Made by a program: the position numbers and the translations under genes. From an uncultured Hyphomonas sp. (GTDB lineage Bacteria; Pseudomonadota; Alphaproteobacteria; Caulobacterales; Hyphomonadaceae): DNA of 64,000 bases. Under the pieces are notes generated by a model. It did not search any database. It had not been told where the DNA came from and was given only the letters and a program-made list of their open reading frames with translations. Positions 34,724 through 43,131 of the stretch are shown piece by piece. Each line of letters opens with the position of its first letter. The first letter of the stretch is position 1. The DNA lies in NCBI RefSeq assembly GCF_963675305.1, contig NZ_OY776147.1:2728001-2792000 (forward strand). The letters are read 5' to 3'.

Positions 34724-35134
34724 ATGAAACGGCTTCTACTCGCGCTGGTGTCATTCCCCTTTCTGACTGCCGGGCATGCCGACGCACAGACAGCCTGCTT
34801 CGGGGTGAACTGCCCGCCGCCGGATGCGGCCGGTCTGGGGGATACGGGCTTCTACGACTTTTACCGCGGGCTCTGGAATCTTGATCTCTACAGCGCCCGG
34901 ACGCAGTGGAGCCTCTCCCAGGCAGATCCTTTCGAAAAGAACGAGGAATGCGTCGCAGCCTGCCGCGAGGAATACCTTCAGAACATCTCCGTCTGCCAGT
35001 CCGTGCATGGGACGCCGGAAATGAATGAGGATCCGGCCAATGCGCAGTCCCGGCTCAATTGCGTGGATGCCATGCGCCAGCAGGAAATTCAGTGCATCAG
35101 CCCTTACACATTGATGAACTGCCCTTCCAGCTGA
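34724..35134 (+). CDS. Cysteine-rich secreted protein, unknown
   Basis: A 136-residue protein with signal peptide (MKRLLLALVSFPFLTAGHADAQ) and a mature part holding eight cysteines (for example ACFGVNCPPP, CVAACREE, QCISPYTLMNC). Paired spacing suggests four disulfides, as in secreted or surface small proteins. ATG 34724 is chosen for its signal peptide; an upstream start at 34676 has none. Its function is unknown. Confidence 0.7.
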   Translation: MKRLLLALVSFPFLTAGHADAQTACFGVNCPPPDAAGLGDTGFYDFYRGLWNLDLYSARTQWSLSQADPFEKNEECVAACREEYLQNISVCQSVHGTPEMNEDPANAQSRLNCVDAMRQQEIQCISPYTLMNCPSS

Positions 35135-35191
35135 TGCCGTCTCCGCATCGCCGTGCTTGACGGTTCCGCCGAAACTCATCACCTGAAGGCG

Positions 35192-35635
35192 ATGACTGAT
35201 ACGATCGAAATCTGGACCGATGGCGCCTGCAGCGGCAATCCCGGCCCCGGCGGCTGGGGCGCGCTGATGCGCTGGAACGGCCATGAAAAAGAACTCTGGG
35301 GCGGTGACAGCGCGACCACCAATAACCGGATGGAAATGCTGGCCGTGATCGAAGCGCTGAACGCGCTGAAGGGCCCGTCAAAGATCACGCTGCACGTCGA
35401 TTCCACCTATGTGAAAGACGGCCTGACCAAGTGGATCCATGGCTGGAAGAAGAATGGCTGGAAGACCGCCGCCAAGAAGCCGGTGAAAAACCAGGATCTC
35501 TGGATGGCGATGGACGAAGCCTGCCAGCGCCACGACATCACCTGGAAATGGGTGAAGGGCCATGCCGGTGACCCCGGCAACGAAAAAGCCGACGAACTCG
35601 CCCGCCGCGGCACCGAGGAAGCGCGCGGGCGCTAG
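35192..35635 (+). CDS. rnhA: Ribonuclease HI
   Basis: A 147-residue RNase HI, which cleaves RNA in RNA-DNA hybrids. All active-site residues fall on the E. coli numbering: D10 (WTDGACSGNPGPGGWG), E48 (NNRMEMLAVIEAL), D70 (HVDSTYVKDG), H124 (KGHAGDPGN) and D134 (EKADELARRG). The handle region (WIHGWKKNGWKT) is present. It meets selU tail to tail with a 4-bp overlap. Confidence 0.97.
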   Translation: MTDTIEIWTDGACSGNPGPGGWGALMRWNGHEKELWGGDSATTNNRMEMLAVIEALNALKGPSKITLHVDSTYVKDGLTKWIHGWKKNGWKTAAKKPVKNQDLWMAMDEACQRHDITWKWVKGHAGDPGNEKADELARRGTEEARGR

Positions 35636-36678
35636 GCCAGCAGCTGCGCGGCGGCGGCCTTGAAATCCGCTTCGCCGGTGCCGGTCATCTCGATCACTGT
35701 TTCCGGCGTATCTTCGCGGCGCTTGCGGCTGCGGGCGTAGAGCGGATCATAGTGCTGCTGCATCAGCTGGCGGGCCAGCTCCATGAAGTCCTTCTGATCG
35801 GCCAGCGCCAGCCACGCCTCGATGGTTTCCTTTGACTGGATACCTTTCAGCTTTCCGATGGCAGCAGCGAGACGCGGCGCTTCTGCGATAATGTCCGCAT
35901 ACGTCCGGACCAGATAGTCCGCCCGCACGTCGAGGCTCATATGCATTTCGATCCGCGGCGCGGCCAGCATGCTCCGCCACAAACGGCGCGGCACGCGGCG
36001 CTGCCCTACCAGCGCGGACTCGGCCTCCACAAAGACCGGCTTTGACAAATCCATGCGGCGCAGCTGATCCCAGATTTCGGTTTCGAAGAGGCGCTGGGCT
36101 GGCTGTGTGCCATCGCCCATGTCCCCAAAGGCAGAGCCGCGATGATTGGCGAGGCCTTCAAGATCGATCACCTGCCCGCCCTGTTCGGCCAGCGCGTGCA
36201 GCAGCGCCGTCTTTCCCGTGCCCGTCTGCCCGTCGATCAGATGCACCGGCAAGAGCGGCTCGTCGCAATCGAGGCCCTCGACCACTTCCCGCCGCCAGGT
36301 GCGGTAGCCGCCCTTCACCACGCCGGTCGGCCAGCCAACAGACGACAGGATCGTCGCCATCGCATTGGAGCGCATACCGCCCCGCCAGCAATAGACCAGA
36401 GGTCGCCAGCTTTTCGGCTTGTCTGCCAGCGCCGTTTCCAGGTGATGAGCGATGTTGCGCGCCACGATGGCCCCGCCGACGCGGTTCGCCCGGAACGGGC
36501 TCTCCTGCTTGTAGATCGTGCCGACCCTTGCCCGCTCGTCATTCGACAGGACGGCCAAGCTGATCGCGCCCGGCATATGGTCATCCGCGAACTCGGCGGG
36601 CGAGCGCACATCGATGATGGCGTCATAGCGGGCCAGGTTTTCCGGGCTGAGATCGGTGACGGTTTCAAGATAAGGCAT
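35632..36678 (-). CDS. selU: tRNA 2-selenouridine synthase
   Basis: A 348-residue SelU, which converts the wobble 2-thiouridine of tRNA-Lys, -Glu and -Gln (via a geranylated intermediate) to 2-selenouridine using selenophosphate. The N-terminal rhodanese domain has its reactive cysteine at C97 (LVYCWRGGMRS), the same number as in E. coli. The P-loop GQTGTGKT (150-157) starts the C-terminal domain. ATG 36678 (MPYLETVTDLSP) is chosen; upstream sequence is a hydrophobic read-through of the intergenic hairpin. SelD, which makes the substrate, lies 1.4 kb away, divergent, with the curlin gene between. Confidence 0.95.
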   Translation of the reverse strand: MPYLETVTDLSPENLARYDAIIDVRSPAEFADDHMPGAISLAVLSNDERARVGTIYKQESPFRANRVGGAIVARNIAHHLETALADKPKSWRPLVYCWRGGMRSNAMATILSSVGWPTGVVKGGYRTWRREVVEGLDCDEPLLPVHLIDGQTGTGKTALLHALAEQGGQVIDLEGLANHRGSAFGDMGDGTQPAQRLFETEIWDQLRRMDLSKPVFVEAESALVGQRRVPRRLWRSMLAAPRIEMHMSLDVRADYLVRTYADIIAEAPRLAAAIGKLKGIQSKETIEAWLALADQKDFMELARQLMQQHYDPLYARSRKRREDTPETVIEMTGTGEADFKAAAAQLLA

Positions 36679-36760
36679 CGGAAAACTGGTAGCAGGTTTC
36701 CCCCGCCCGGCCAGCAGGCATATTGCGGCGGACAGGCCCAAAAGCAAAAGGCCAGAAACA

Positions 36761-36789
36761 AACGGGCCCGGCATTCCGCCAGGCCCGTT
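36761..36789 (-). terminator. Terminator after the curlin-repeat gene
   Basis: On the minus strand, AACGGGCC and GGCCCGTT arms with a 13-base loop are followed by TGTTT. It lies 23 bp beyond the stop of the curlin gene and separates it from selU. Confidence 0.65.
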
Positions 36790-36811
36790 CGCATTGTGCT
36801 GCAGGTTTTTC

Positions 36812-37693
36812 CTATTGCGAAACGTAGGCGTAGTTGCCTGTGCCCGTCTGGATACCCTGATAGATGTTCCCGTCCCCCGACTGGAGGATATCGGCCGCAT
36901 TGCTTGTGCCGCTCTGGTCCATCACCGCCGTGTTCAGATTGCCGGTCTGGGTCAGGTCGACATCGTTCAGCGAGCCGGTCTGGTAGAGCCGGACCGAGTT
37001 CTCGTCGCCCATCGTCACCGACCGGGCGAGATTGAAATCGCCCGTCTGCTCAATGACCGTGCCCTGCGAGAAGGCCTTGCCATTGTCGTTGCCAATCTGG
37101 GTGACTTCGGAAACCGTATTGTCGTTGCCCGACTGTTTGACGAAGATGCCTTCGTCACGGTCATAGTTCACCAGCGTACCGCCATTATTGGTCCCTTCCT
37201 GGTAGACGAGGTTGACCGCGTTGCGAGCCCCGCCGCCCTGGACGATCCGGGCCGAGTTCCAGTCGCCGATCTGATCGATCTGGGTGAGCGAGGAAAACGA
37301 GCCGCCATTCTGGGAAATGCCAATACTGTTGCGGTCCCCAATCTGCTGGGATTCGCCGACCACATGGCCACCGCCATTGGTCTGCGCGATGTTCAGGCCG
37401 TTGCGGTTCCCGATCTGGTCCACCCCGTCGCCCGAAAGGCCGACCGTGCTGCCATTACCGTTACCGGCACCGCCGAATTCACGCTGGTTGATCTTGACGG
37501 AATTGTCGTCCCCTAACTGATTGACCGGATCGGCTTCCGTCCCCACCTTCTGGTCACTGTCGAATTGCCGGATGTCGACCGAGTTCCCGGTTCCATCCTG
37601 CGTCGTGTATGCTTCATTATTGTCGGCCCACGCAGCTTCTGCTGTGAGACCGATCAGTGCTACGCCCGCGACGAGCGCCAGTCGCATTTTCAT
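36812..37693 (-). CDS. Curlin-repeat (CsgA/B-like) secreted protein
   Basis: A 293-residue protein with signal peptide (MKMRLALVAGVALIGLTAEAAWA). The mature part is made of about twelve imperfect curlin-type repeats built on QxGxxN (for example DQIGNRNGLNIAQ, QQIGDRNSIGISQ, LTQTGNLNTAVMDQ). Such Gln/Asn/Gly-rich repeats form the cross-beta core of curli functional amyloid fibres. No csgD, E, F or G is visible in the window, so export must rely on genes elsewhere or on another route. RBS AGGAGA lies before the ATG. A CTAA-N7-TTAAC box sits about 140 bp upstream (37834-37848). It lies between selU and selD without clear functional connection. Confidence 0.8.
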   Translation of the reverse strand: MKMRLALVAGVALIGLTAEAAWADNNEAYTTQDGTGNSVDIRQFDSDQKVGTEADPVNQLGDDNSVKINQREFGGAGNGNGSTVGLSGDGVDQIGNRNGLNIAQTNGGGHVVGESQQIGDRNSIGISQNGGSFSSLTQIDQIGDWNSARIVQGGGARNAVNLVYQEGTNNGGTLVNYDRDEGIFVKQSGNDNTVSEVTQIGNDNGKAFSQGTVIEQTGDFNLARSVTMGDENSVRLYQTGSLNDVDLTQTGNLNTAVMDQSGTSNAADILQSGDGNIYQGIQTGTGNYAYVSQ

Positions 37694-37833
37694 GGCGATT
37701 TCTCCTGTTGGATTGGTGCCCTGGGCACCTGAAGGCATGCCTTTCCGCCGGAGCGGAGCGCACACATTCACGGAAGCAATTTCTGGATCTGCATCCCCTC
37801 CCCAAGGCATGTCGCATCCGTCTTGGATGCCCG

Positions 37834-37848
37834 TTAACCATAATTTAG
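37834..37848 (-). promoter_or_regulatory. CtrA-like box upstream of the curlin gene
   Basis: On the minus strand the sequence reads CTAA-ATTATGG-TTAAC. It differs from the CtrA consensus TTAA-N7-TTAAC at the first base only. It is about 140 bp upstream of the curlin-repeat start on the same strand. Confidence 0.45.
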
Positions 37849-38067
37849 TAATCCACAATTGCAAACGCTTCCAATGAGACCGGGGAAGGTCTGCGCCGTT
37901 GCGGCCCGCGCTGAACAAGCCCCGGCGATCCGGGTCAGGACAATCCGCCTGCCCACCCCTCCTGTCATGTTTGCAGCAGGACCCGCCGGATGCAGCGCGG
38001 CCTGACTGCCCGGTTTCCCCGAGCCGGTCGGCGCGCTAAGGTGGCGCCCCAGGCCGGAGATTTTTTT

Positions 38068-39114
38068 ATGCCAGACACACTCGCAGAGCCCCGACTCACC
38101 TCCCTTGCCCATGGCGGCGGTTGCGGCTGCAAGCTGGCGCCGAATGTGCTGGCCGACATTCTCTCCGAAATGCCGCTGTCGCTGGGCTCAAAGGATCTGC
38201 TGGTCGATGCCGGCACCAGTGACGATGCCGCTGTCTATCGCATCAACGAGACGACGGCCCTGGTTGCGACCACCGATTTCTTCACTCCCATTGTGGATGA
38301 TCCGCACACATTCGGGCGGATTGCCGCCACGAATGCCCTGTCGGACGTATTCGCCATGGGTGCGAAGCCGATCTTTTCTCTCGCCATTGTCGGCATGCCC
38401 ATCGGGCAGATCTCCCCCGAAACGATCCGCGCTATTCTCGCCGGCGGGCAGTTTGTGGCCGAGGCCGCAGGAGCACCGGTCGCAGGCGGGCATTCCATTG
38501 ACGCGGCAGAGCCGATCTATGGCCTCGTCGCCATGGGGCTGGTGGACCCTGCCCGCATCCTGATGAATTCCAATGCCAGGGCAGGCGATGTGCTGATCCT
38601 CGGCAAGCCGCTCGGTATCGGTATCTATTCCGCCGCGCTGAAGCGGGAGATCCTGACGCCTGCGCATTATGAGGAGATGATCGCCTCGACGACGCGGCTG
38701 AACACGCCGGGGACGGACCTTTCTGCCATGGAGGGTGTGCACGCCGCCACGGATGTCACCGGCTTCGGCCTGATCGGCCATGGCAGCGAAATGGCCCGCG
38801 GCGCGGGCGTCTCACTGGTGATCGAAAAGGCCAAGGTGCCGGTGTTCGACGGCGCGCGGAAACTCGCCGAAGACGGCGTGAAGACCGGCGCCTCCGGCCG
38901 CAACTGGGACTCGGTGAAACACATGGTCACTGGCGAGATGACGGAAGTTGAACGCGACCTGCTGTGCGATCCGCAAACCAGCGGCGGCCTGCTCGTCTCC
39001 TGTGCGGCGGACGTGGCAGAGGATGTGCTCGCCCTCTTCGCCCGGCACGGCCATGACGGCGCCGCCATTGTCGGCCGCGTCGAAGCCGGGGCGCCTTCGG
39101 TTCAAATCATCTGA
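38068..39114 (+). CDS. selD: Selenophosphate synthase (selenide, water dikinase)
   Basis: A 348-residue SelD, producing selenophosphate from selenide and ATP. The active site has Cys19 and Lys22 in HGGGCGCKLAP, matching E. coli Cys17 and Lys20, so this is the cysteine form rather than a selenoprotein. Downstream motifs include GGHSIDAAEPIYG and ATDVTGFGLIGHG. ATG 38068 with GGAGA upstream. No selA, selB or selC is in the window, so SelU is the visible consumer of its product. Confidence 0.96.
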   Translation: MPDTLAEPRLTSLAHGGGCGCKLAPNVLADILSEMPLSLGSKDLLVDAGTSDDAAVYRINETTALVATTDFFTPIVDDPHTFGRIAATNALSDVFAMGAKPIFSLAIVGMPIGQISPETIRAILAGGQFVAEAAGAPVAGGHSIDAAEPIYGLVAMGLVDPARILMNSNARAGDVLILGKPLGIGIYSAALKREILTPAHYEEMIASTTRLNTPGTDLSAMEGVHAATDVTGFGLIGHGSEMARGAGVSLVIEKAKVPVFDGARKLAEDGVKTGASGRNWDSVKHMVTGEMTEVERDLLCDPQTSGGLLVSCAADVAEDVLALFARHGHDGAAIVGRVEAGAPSVQII

Positions 39115-39125
39115 TCCGTGCAGGA

Positions 39126-39542
39126 TCAGGGGGCGCACAGCCCCTCTTCCCGGACAAGATCGCGACGAACCCGGTCGACATATTCGCCGGCCGTCTCGAA
39201 TTCGGCTGTCGTCACGCTAAACTCGGTCTCTGCGCGACTGTCATCGAGCAGATTGGCTGCCTCTTCGAGGCCGAGGCCACGTTCTTCACGCAGGTCTGCG
39301 AGGATCTGCGTTACTTTGAGAATGGCGGCTTTATCGTCAGCACTCTGCGCACTCAGCCCCTTCGCATAGCAGGCGCAATAGTCGGCGACGCTCTTGCCGT
39401 TGCTCGCCAGATCGGGCTCCACTTCGGCATCGCCGCTCAACATGCTCGTGCAGGTGGCCGCAGGGTTTCCGCCCGTTGATGTGGACACGCCGCACGCCGC
39501 AAGCAGGGCGCAGGCGCCTGTCAGAAGTGATAGCCGTTTCAT
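39126..39542 (-). CDS. Lipoprotein with Cys-Ala-Cys core (paralog 1)
   Basis: A 138-residue lipoprotein: lipobox LLAAC (Cys17) and a helical mature region with VADYCACYAKGLSAQ at about 52-66. The related neighbour has GDFCACFVTIEAGLD at the same relative place. The CxC pair could form a disulfide or bind metal or an electron carrier; this is inference. The gene is third in a minus-strand run after the nitronate monooxygenase-type gene. Unknown function. Confidence 0.7.
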   Translation of the reverse strand: MKRLSLLTGACALLAACGVSTSTGGNPAATCTSMLSGDAEVEPDLASNGKSVADYCACYAKGLSAQSADDKAAILKVTQILADLREERGLGLEEAANLLDDSRAETEFSVTTAEFETAGEYVDRVRRDLVREEGLCAP

Positions 39543-39592
39543 GTAAACTCCTTGTCTTGCCTTCCGGCAGGCTCCCGCCCACCGGCACCGGG

Positions 39593-40033
39593 TCAGGACG
39601 CGCGGCAGCTCGCCGGGTCGTGACGGGCCCGTGACAGCGAATCCTCAATCGGCTGGGCGCCCTGTTTCAGGGCCTCTTCCGGAAAACCGTAAAGGCTGCC
39701 GTCGCGGTCATCTTCCAGCAATTCGGCCACATCTTCGGTCGAGCGGCCGGTGCCCTCCCGCATCTCGATCACCTTGCGCATCAGCGCGAAAGTCTGAAGG
39801 CGCGTTTCCTCGTCGAGACCGGCTTCGATGGTGACGAAACAGGCGCAGAAATCACCGAGGTCTGCCCCGTCCCACGCCAGCCGCTTTGACATGCTCGTAT
39901 CGCCCGCGGACATTTGCTGGCACAGCTCAAGCGGCTGCACATCCGGTTCCGCCGGCGTGCTGGCACAGGCCGCAAGTGCGAGCCCGGCCAGCAGGCTGGC
40001 GGATGTCTTCCATTTTCCCCACCCCATGCGCAT
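39593..40033 (-). CDS. Lipoprotein with Cys-Ala-Cys core (paralog 2)
   Basis: A 146-residue lipoprotein: lipobox ALAAC and mature sequence with LCQQMSAGD, GDFCACFVTIEAG and EEMREG-like acidic helices. Shared order with its neighbour: first Cys, CAC, then an acidic helix ending AELLEDDRDG (here) or ANLLDDSRAE (neighbour), then a C-terminal Cys. The two are divergent duplicates. Its ATG overlaps the oxidoreductase stop by one base (TGATG), so it is coupled to that gene. Confidence 0.7.
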   Translation of the reverse strand: MRMGWGKWKTSASLLAGLALAACASTPAEPDVQPLELCQQMSAGDTSMSKRLAWDGADLGDFCACFVTIEAGLDEETRLQTFALMRKVIEMREGTGRSTEDVAELLEDDRDGSLYGFPEEALKQGAQPIEDSLSRARHDPASCRAS

Positions 40034-41022
40034 CAGGCCGGAACTTTGCCAGCCAGCATGCCCATCATCTGGTTGGAGATGATGTCTTCGGCTTCGGCCA
40101 TGATCCGGTCGATCAGTTGCTTACAGGTCGGGATGTCGTGGATGAGGCCCGCGACCATGCCGCAGCTCCACGCGCCGGCGTCCATTTCGCCATCGACCAT
40201 GATCTTCGGATAGACGCCGGCCACTTCATCGATGATGTCTTCGAACTTGATGTCGGAACCCAGGCGCTTCTCTTTCTCGAGCAGGCTCTCGACGCCGGCA
40301 TTGTTCAGCACACGCTCTGTATTGCGCAGCGGGCGCATGACGAGGCGGGTGTCGAGTTCGGACGCGGCGAGGATCGCCTGTTTCACATTCTCGTGCACCG
40401 GAGCTTCTTTCGTGGCGATGAAGCGCGTGCCCATGTTCATGCCCTGCGCCCCGAAGGCCAGCGAGGCAACCAGCGAACGGCCATCGGCCTGACCGCCGGA
40501 GGACACGAACGGGATCTCCAGCTCATCGGCGGCACGCGGCAGCAGGATGAAGTTCGGCACATCGTCCTCGCCCGGGTGGCCGCCGCATTCGAAGCCATCG
40601 ACGGAGACGGCATCGCAGCCGATCGACTGGGCCTTCAGCGCGTGCCGGACGGCGGTACATTTGTGGATCACCTTGATGCCGGCGCCCTGCAGGTGCGGCA
40701 GCACGGCGGACGGGTTGTTACCGGCCGTCTCGACGACTTTCACGCCGCCCTTGATGACGGCCTCGACGATGGCCGGATAGTCCGGCGGCGTGGTCGACGG
40801 AAGGAAGGTGATGTTCACACCGAACGGCTTGTCGGTCATGTCCTTGCAGCGGGCGATCTCATTGGCGAGGTCTGCCGGCGTCTTCTGGGTCAGCGCCGTG
40901 ATGATGCCCAGCCCGCCCGCATTCGAAACAGCCGCGGCCATTTCCGCAAAGCCGACATAGTGCATGCCGCCCTGGATAATGGGGTGCTCAATGCCGAACA
41001 TCTCGGTGATCTTGGTCTTCAT
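40033..41022 (-). CDS. Nitronate monooxygenase (NPD) family FMN oxidoreductase
   Basis: A 329-residue TIM-barrel FMN protein of the nitronate monooxygenase / 2-nitropropane dioxygenase family. It has PIIQGGMHYVGFAEMAAAVSN at the N terminus, VDGFECGGHPGEDDVP (phosphate-binding and His region) and VSSGGQADGRSLVASL as FMN-binding elements. Such proteins oxidise alkyl nitronates or reduce enoyl-type quinones; the substrate here is not fixed. RBS GGAGGAG precedes the ATG. It is the first gene of a three-gene run with two lipoproteins. Confidence 0.85.
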   Translation of the reverse strand: MKTKITEMFGIEHPIIQGGMHYVGFAEMAAAVSNAGGLGIITALTQKTPADLANEIARCKDMTDKPFGVNITFLPSTTPPDYPAIVEAVIKGGVKVVETAGNNPSAVLPHLQGAGIKVIHKCTAVRHALKAQSIGCDAVSVDGFECGGHPGEDDVPNFILLPRAADELEIPFVSSGGQADGRSLVASLAFGAQGMNMGTRFIATKEAPVHENVKQAILAASELDTRLVMRPLRNTERVLNNAGVESLLEKEKRLGSDIKFEDIIDEVAGVYPKIMVDGEMDAGAWSCGMVAGLIHDIPTCKQLIDRIMAEAEDIISNQMMGMLAGKVPA

Positions 41023-41164
41023 GGAATGTCTCCTCCGGTCACGGTTTGCCCGTATCCTTGGAGGAATCAGCCTGTTCCGGCAAGAGTGACGAAAGGGAAC
41101 CTTTCCGGCCGGTTGTCGCGATCCTGAGATAGACTTCTCTGCGGGATTGAAGGAAACAGGTGGG

Positions 41165-42076
41165 ATGAAACATCACATTCTGCTCAGCACTGTCGCCCTC
41201 CTTGCCGCCTGTCAGACCGCACCGGTGGCCCCTGCCCCAACGGAAACCACCACGGTTGAAGTCATCGAAACAGTGGCCCCGCCCGCGCCGACCCAGGGCC
41301 AGCAATGGCTCTATGGCTCGGCAGAGGCCCGCATCGCGCTGAAGCAGGAATGGAACGCCATCGCCGGCTATATCGAGGCGAAGGCCGCCAATCGCCCGAA
41401 CACCAGCGTCGTGCTCGCCCCGATGACGGAAGACAGCGCAGCCGCCGGGGCCGCCGACTTCCTCGCCTGCGATGCCGACCAGCCGCTCGCTGCCGTGTTC
41501 GATGCCGACGAGACGCTGATCTGGAACCTCGGCTCGATGGGCTATTTCGCCCGCGAAGGCGTCGACTTCGCCCCCGCCGTCTGGGACGAGTGGGAGAAGA
41601 CCGGCGCCGGCAAGGCCGTCGCCATTCCGGGCGTGAAGGATGCCTTCAAGCGGATCCGCGATTCCGGGGTGGAGATCATCGTCAACACGAACCGCTCAAA
41701 CGCCAATATCCAGGGCTCCGCCGACACGCTGAAGGCCGCCGGCCTCGGCGAGTTCGCGCATGGCCGGACCCTCTACCTGCGCGGCGATGCGCCCGGCGGC
41801 AGCGGCAAGGACGGCCGGCGCTACATGATCTCGGATAATTACTGCGTCATCGCCCTCGCGGGCGACCAGCTGGGCGACATTGCCGACATCTTCAATGACA
41901 AGGCCCTCACCCCGCCGGAGCGCAAGGCCCTGACGGCTGCCCCGGCCTTCGACCAGATGTGGGGCAATGGCTGGTTCATCCTTCCAAACCCGGTCTACGG
42001 CCCGTCGCTGGCCGGCACGATGGACGAGGTCTTTCCGGAGGACACATACTGGGAGCCCCCGAAAGAGGAGGAATAG
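41165..42076 (+). CDS. e(P4)/class C acid phosphatase lipoprotein
   Basis: A 303-residue lipoprotein (LLAAC lipobox, Cys16) of the HAD superfamily class C acid phosphatases. The motif VFDADETLIW has nucleophile D113, acid D115 and T117. A second motif NTNRS (about 175) supplies the conserved Thr/Asn phosphate contact, and the later GKDGRR lysine plus DNYCVIALAGDQLGD complete motifs III and IV. These outer-membrane phosphatases hydrolyse nucleotide phosphates such as NMN. ATG 41165 has AAGGAAA upstream; a TTG at 41147 is less likely. Confidence 0.88.
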   Translation: MKHHILLSTVALLAACQTAPVAPAPTETTTVEVIETVAPPAPTQGQQWLYGSAEARIALKQEWNAIAGYIEAKAANRPNTSVVLAPMTEDSAAAGAADFLACDADQPLAAVFDADETLIWNLGSMGYFAREGVDFAPAVWDEWEKTGAGKAVAIPGVKDAFKRIRDSGVEIIVNTNRSNANIQGSADTLKAAGLGEFAHGRTLYLRGDAPGGSGKDGRRYMISDNYCVIALAGDQLGDIADIFNDKALTPPERKALTAAPAFDQMWGNGWFILPNPVYGPSLAGTMDEVFPEDTYWEPPKEEE

Positions 42077-42079
42077 ACA

Positions 42080-42814
42080 ATGAAGGTCTTCATCCATGGC
42101 GTCCCGGATACACCACATCTCTGGAAACCGCTGGTCGCTGCGTTAGGCCTTCAGCAGGAAGACTATTTTGCTCCCGCCCTGCCCGGCTTCGGCACGCCGG
42201 TGCCGAAAGGCTTTGCCTGCACCAAGGACGCCTATGCCGACTATCTGATCGCGGAAATCGAGAAGCTGGACCAGAAGATCGACCTGGTCGGCCATGACTG
42301 GGGCGCGCTCCTGTCCCAGCGCATCGCCAGCGTACGTCCGGACCTGATCCGCACCTGGTGCGTCACCAATGCCGTGATCGATCCGGAGTATCGCGGCCAC
42401 CGGACAGCGCGGATGTGGGCAACGCCGCTGCTTGGCGAATTCGTCATGCTGAACATGCGCAACAAGCCGCGCCTCGAAGCGACCCTCATCGAGGGCGGCA
42501 TGCCGGCCGACCTCGCCAAAGAGGAAGTGCCCCTGATCGACAAGACGATGCGCCAGTCGATCCTGAAGCTCTACCGCTCCGCCGTGGGCCTGCGCTTCTC
42601 GGGCGACTGGGTCAGCGACCTCGCAAACCTGCCCAGCCCCGGACAGCTCTTCTGGGGCGAGACTGATCCGTTTGTCGACCTCTCCGTCGCCGAACGCTTC
42701 TCGAAGAACCACAACGTGCCGCTCCACATCGCAAATGGTGCCGGCCACTGGGCCTGCGCCGAACGTGCGGAAGAGTTTGCGGATGTGCTGAAAGCCCTGT
42801 GGGCGAAGGGCTGA
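42080..42814 (+). CDS. Alpha/beta hydrolase (dehalogenase/epoxide-hydrolase-like)
   Basis: A 244-residue alpha/beta-hydrolase. The nucleophile elbow VGHDWGALLSQR puts an Asp (D73) in place of the usual Ser, as in haloalkane dehalogenases and epoxide hydrolases. HGVPDTPHLW supplies the oxyanion-hole region, and GAGHWACAER the catalytic His. Activity on a halogenated or epoxide substrate is possible but not assigned. It follows the phosphatase after 3 bp, in an apparent operon. Confidence 0.85.
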   Translation: MKVFIHGVPDTPHLWKPLVAALGLQQEDYFAPALPGFGTPVPKGFACTKDAYADYLIAEIEKLDQKIDLVGHDWGALLSQRIASVRPDLIRTWCVTNAVIDPEYRGHRTARMWATPLLGEFVMLNMRNKPRLEATLIEGGMPADLAKEEVPLIDKTMRQSILKLYRSAVGLRFSGDWVSDLANLPSPGQLFWGETDPFVDLSVAERFSKNHNVPLHIANGAGHWACAERAEEFADVLKALWAKG

Positions 42815-42945
42815 TCCGGCATAGTCGCCTATAGTCCGGTATGGTCATGATTGGTCATGCATGATCATGGCGTAGACGGATTTGATCCTCCGCCAGTCAT
42901 GCTCCACGCGCGTCACGCACGATGGCCAACGGCCATCCGGGTGCC

Positions 42946-43008
42946 CATCTCTGAACGGCCTGGCAAGCGCGTCGTCACATGACGTTCCCGAAGCGTGGTT
43001 CAGAGATG
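42946..43008. repeat. Inverted repeat, 11-bp arms
   Basis: Perfect arms CATCTCTGAAC and GTTCAGAGATG enclose 41 bp. An 11-bp perfect arm pair is unlikely by chance in a short gap; it may be a recombination remnant or RNA stem. Confidence 0.55.
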
Positions 43009-43012
43009 GATC

Positions 43013-43035
43013 CCCTGACCGCTGCGCGGTCGGGG
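43013..43035. repeat. GC-rich hairpin next to the inverted repeat
   Basis: GACCGC / GCGGTC stem with TGC loop, extended by CCC / GGG through one T-G wobble. There is no T tract, so it is not a standard terminator. It starts 4 bp after the inverted repeat. Confidence 0.5.
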
Positions 43036-43131
43036 AAGATGCAAGTGGGACGCTTATCCACCAGCTGGCAGCAGTGAACCTGCCGCAATCATTGCCACAA
43101 AAACAAACTTATCCGACACCTCCGTAGCCGG

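Larger units (their letters stand above)
42815..43131. other. Structured intergenic region without a confident gene
   Basis: A 317-bp stretch. At 42840-42870 GGTCATG/ATGATCATGG motifs repeat. An 11-bp perfect inverted repeat (CATCTCTGAAC at 42946-42956, GTTCAGAGATG at 42998-43008) surrounds 41 bp, and a GC-rich hairpin follows at 43013-43035. One short frame (42882-43127) lacks any protein character. The layout could be a palindromic intergenic element, a mobile-element remnant or a small RNA. Confidence 0.5.

Noticed and set aside
42882..43127. 81-codon frame in the intergenic gap
   Set aside because: It crosses the inverted repeat and hairpin, has no RBS and no protein character.
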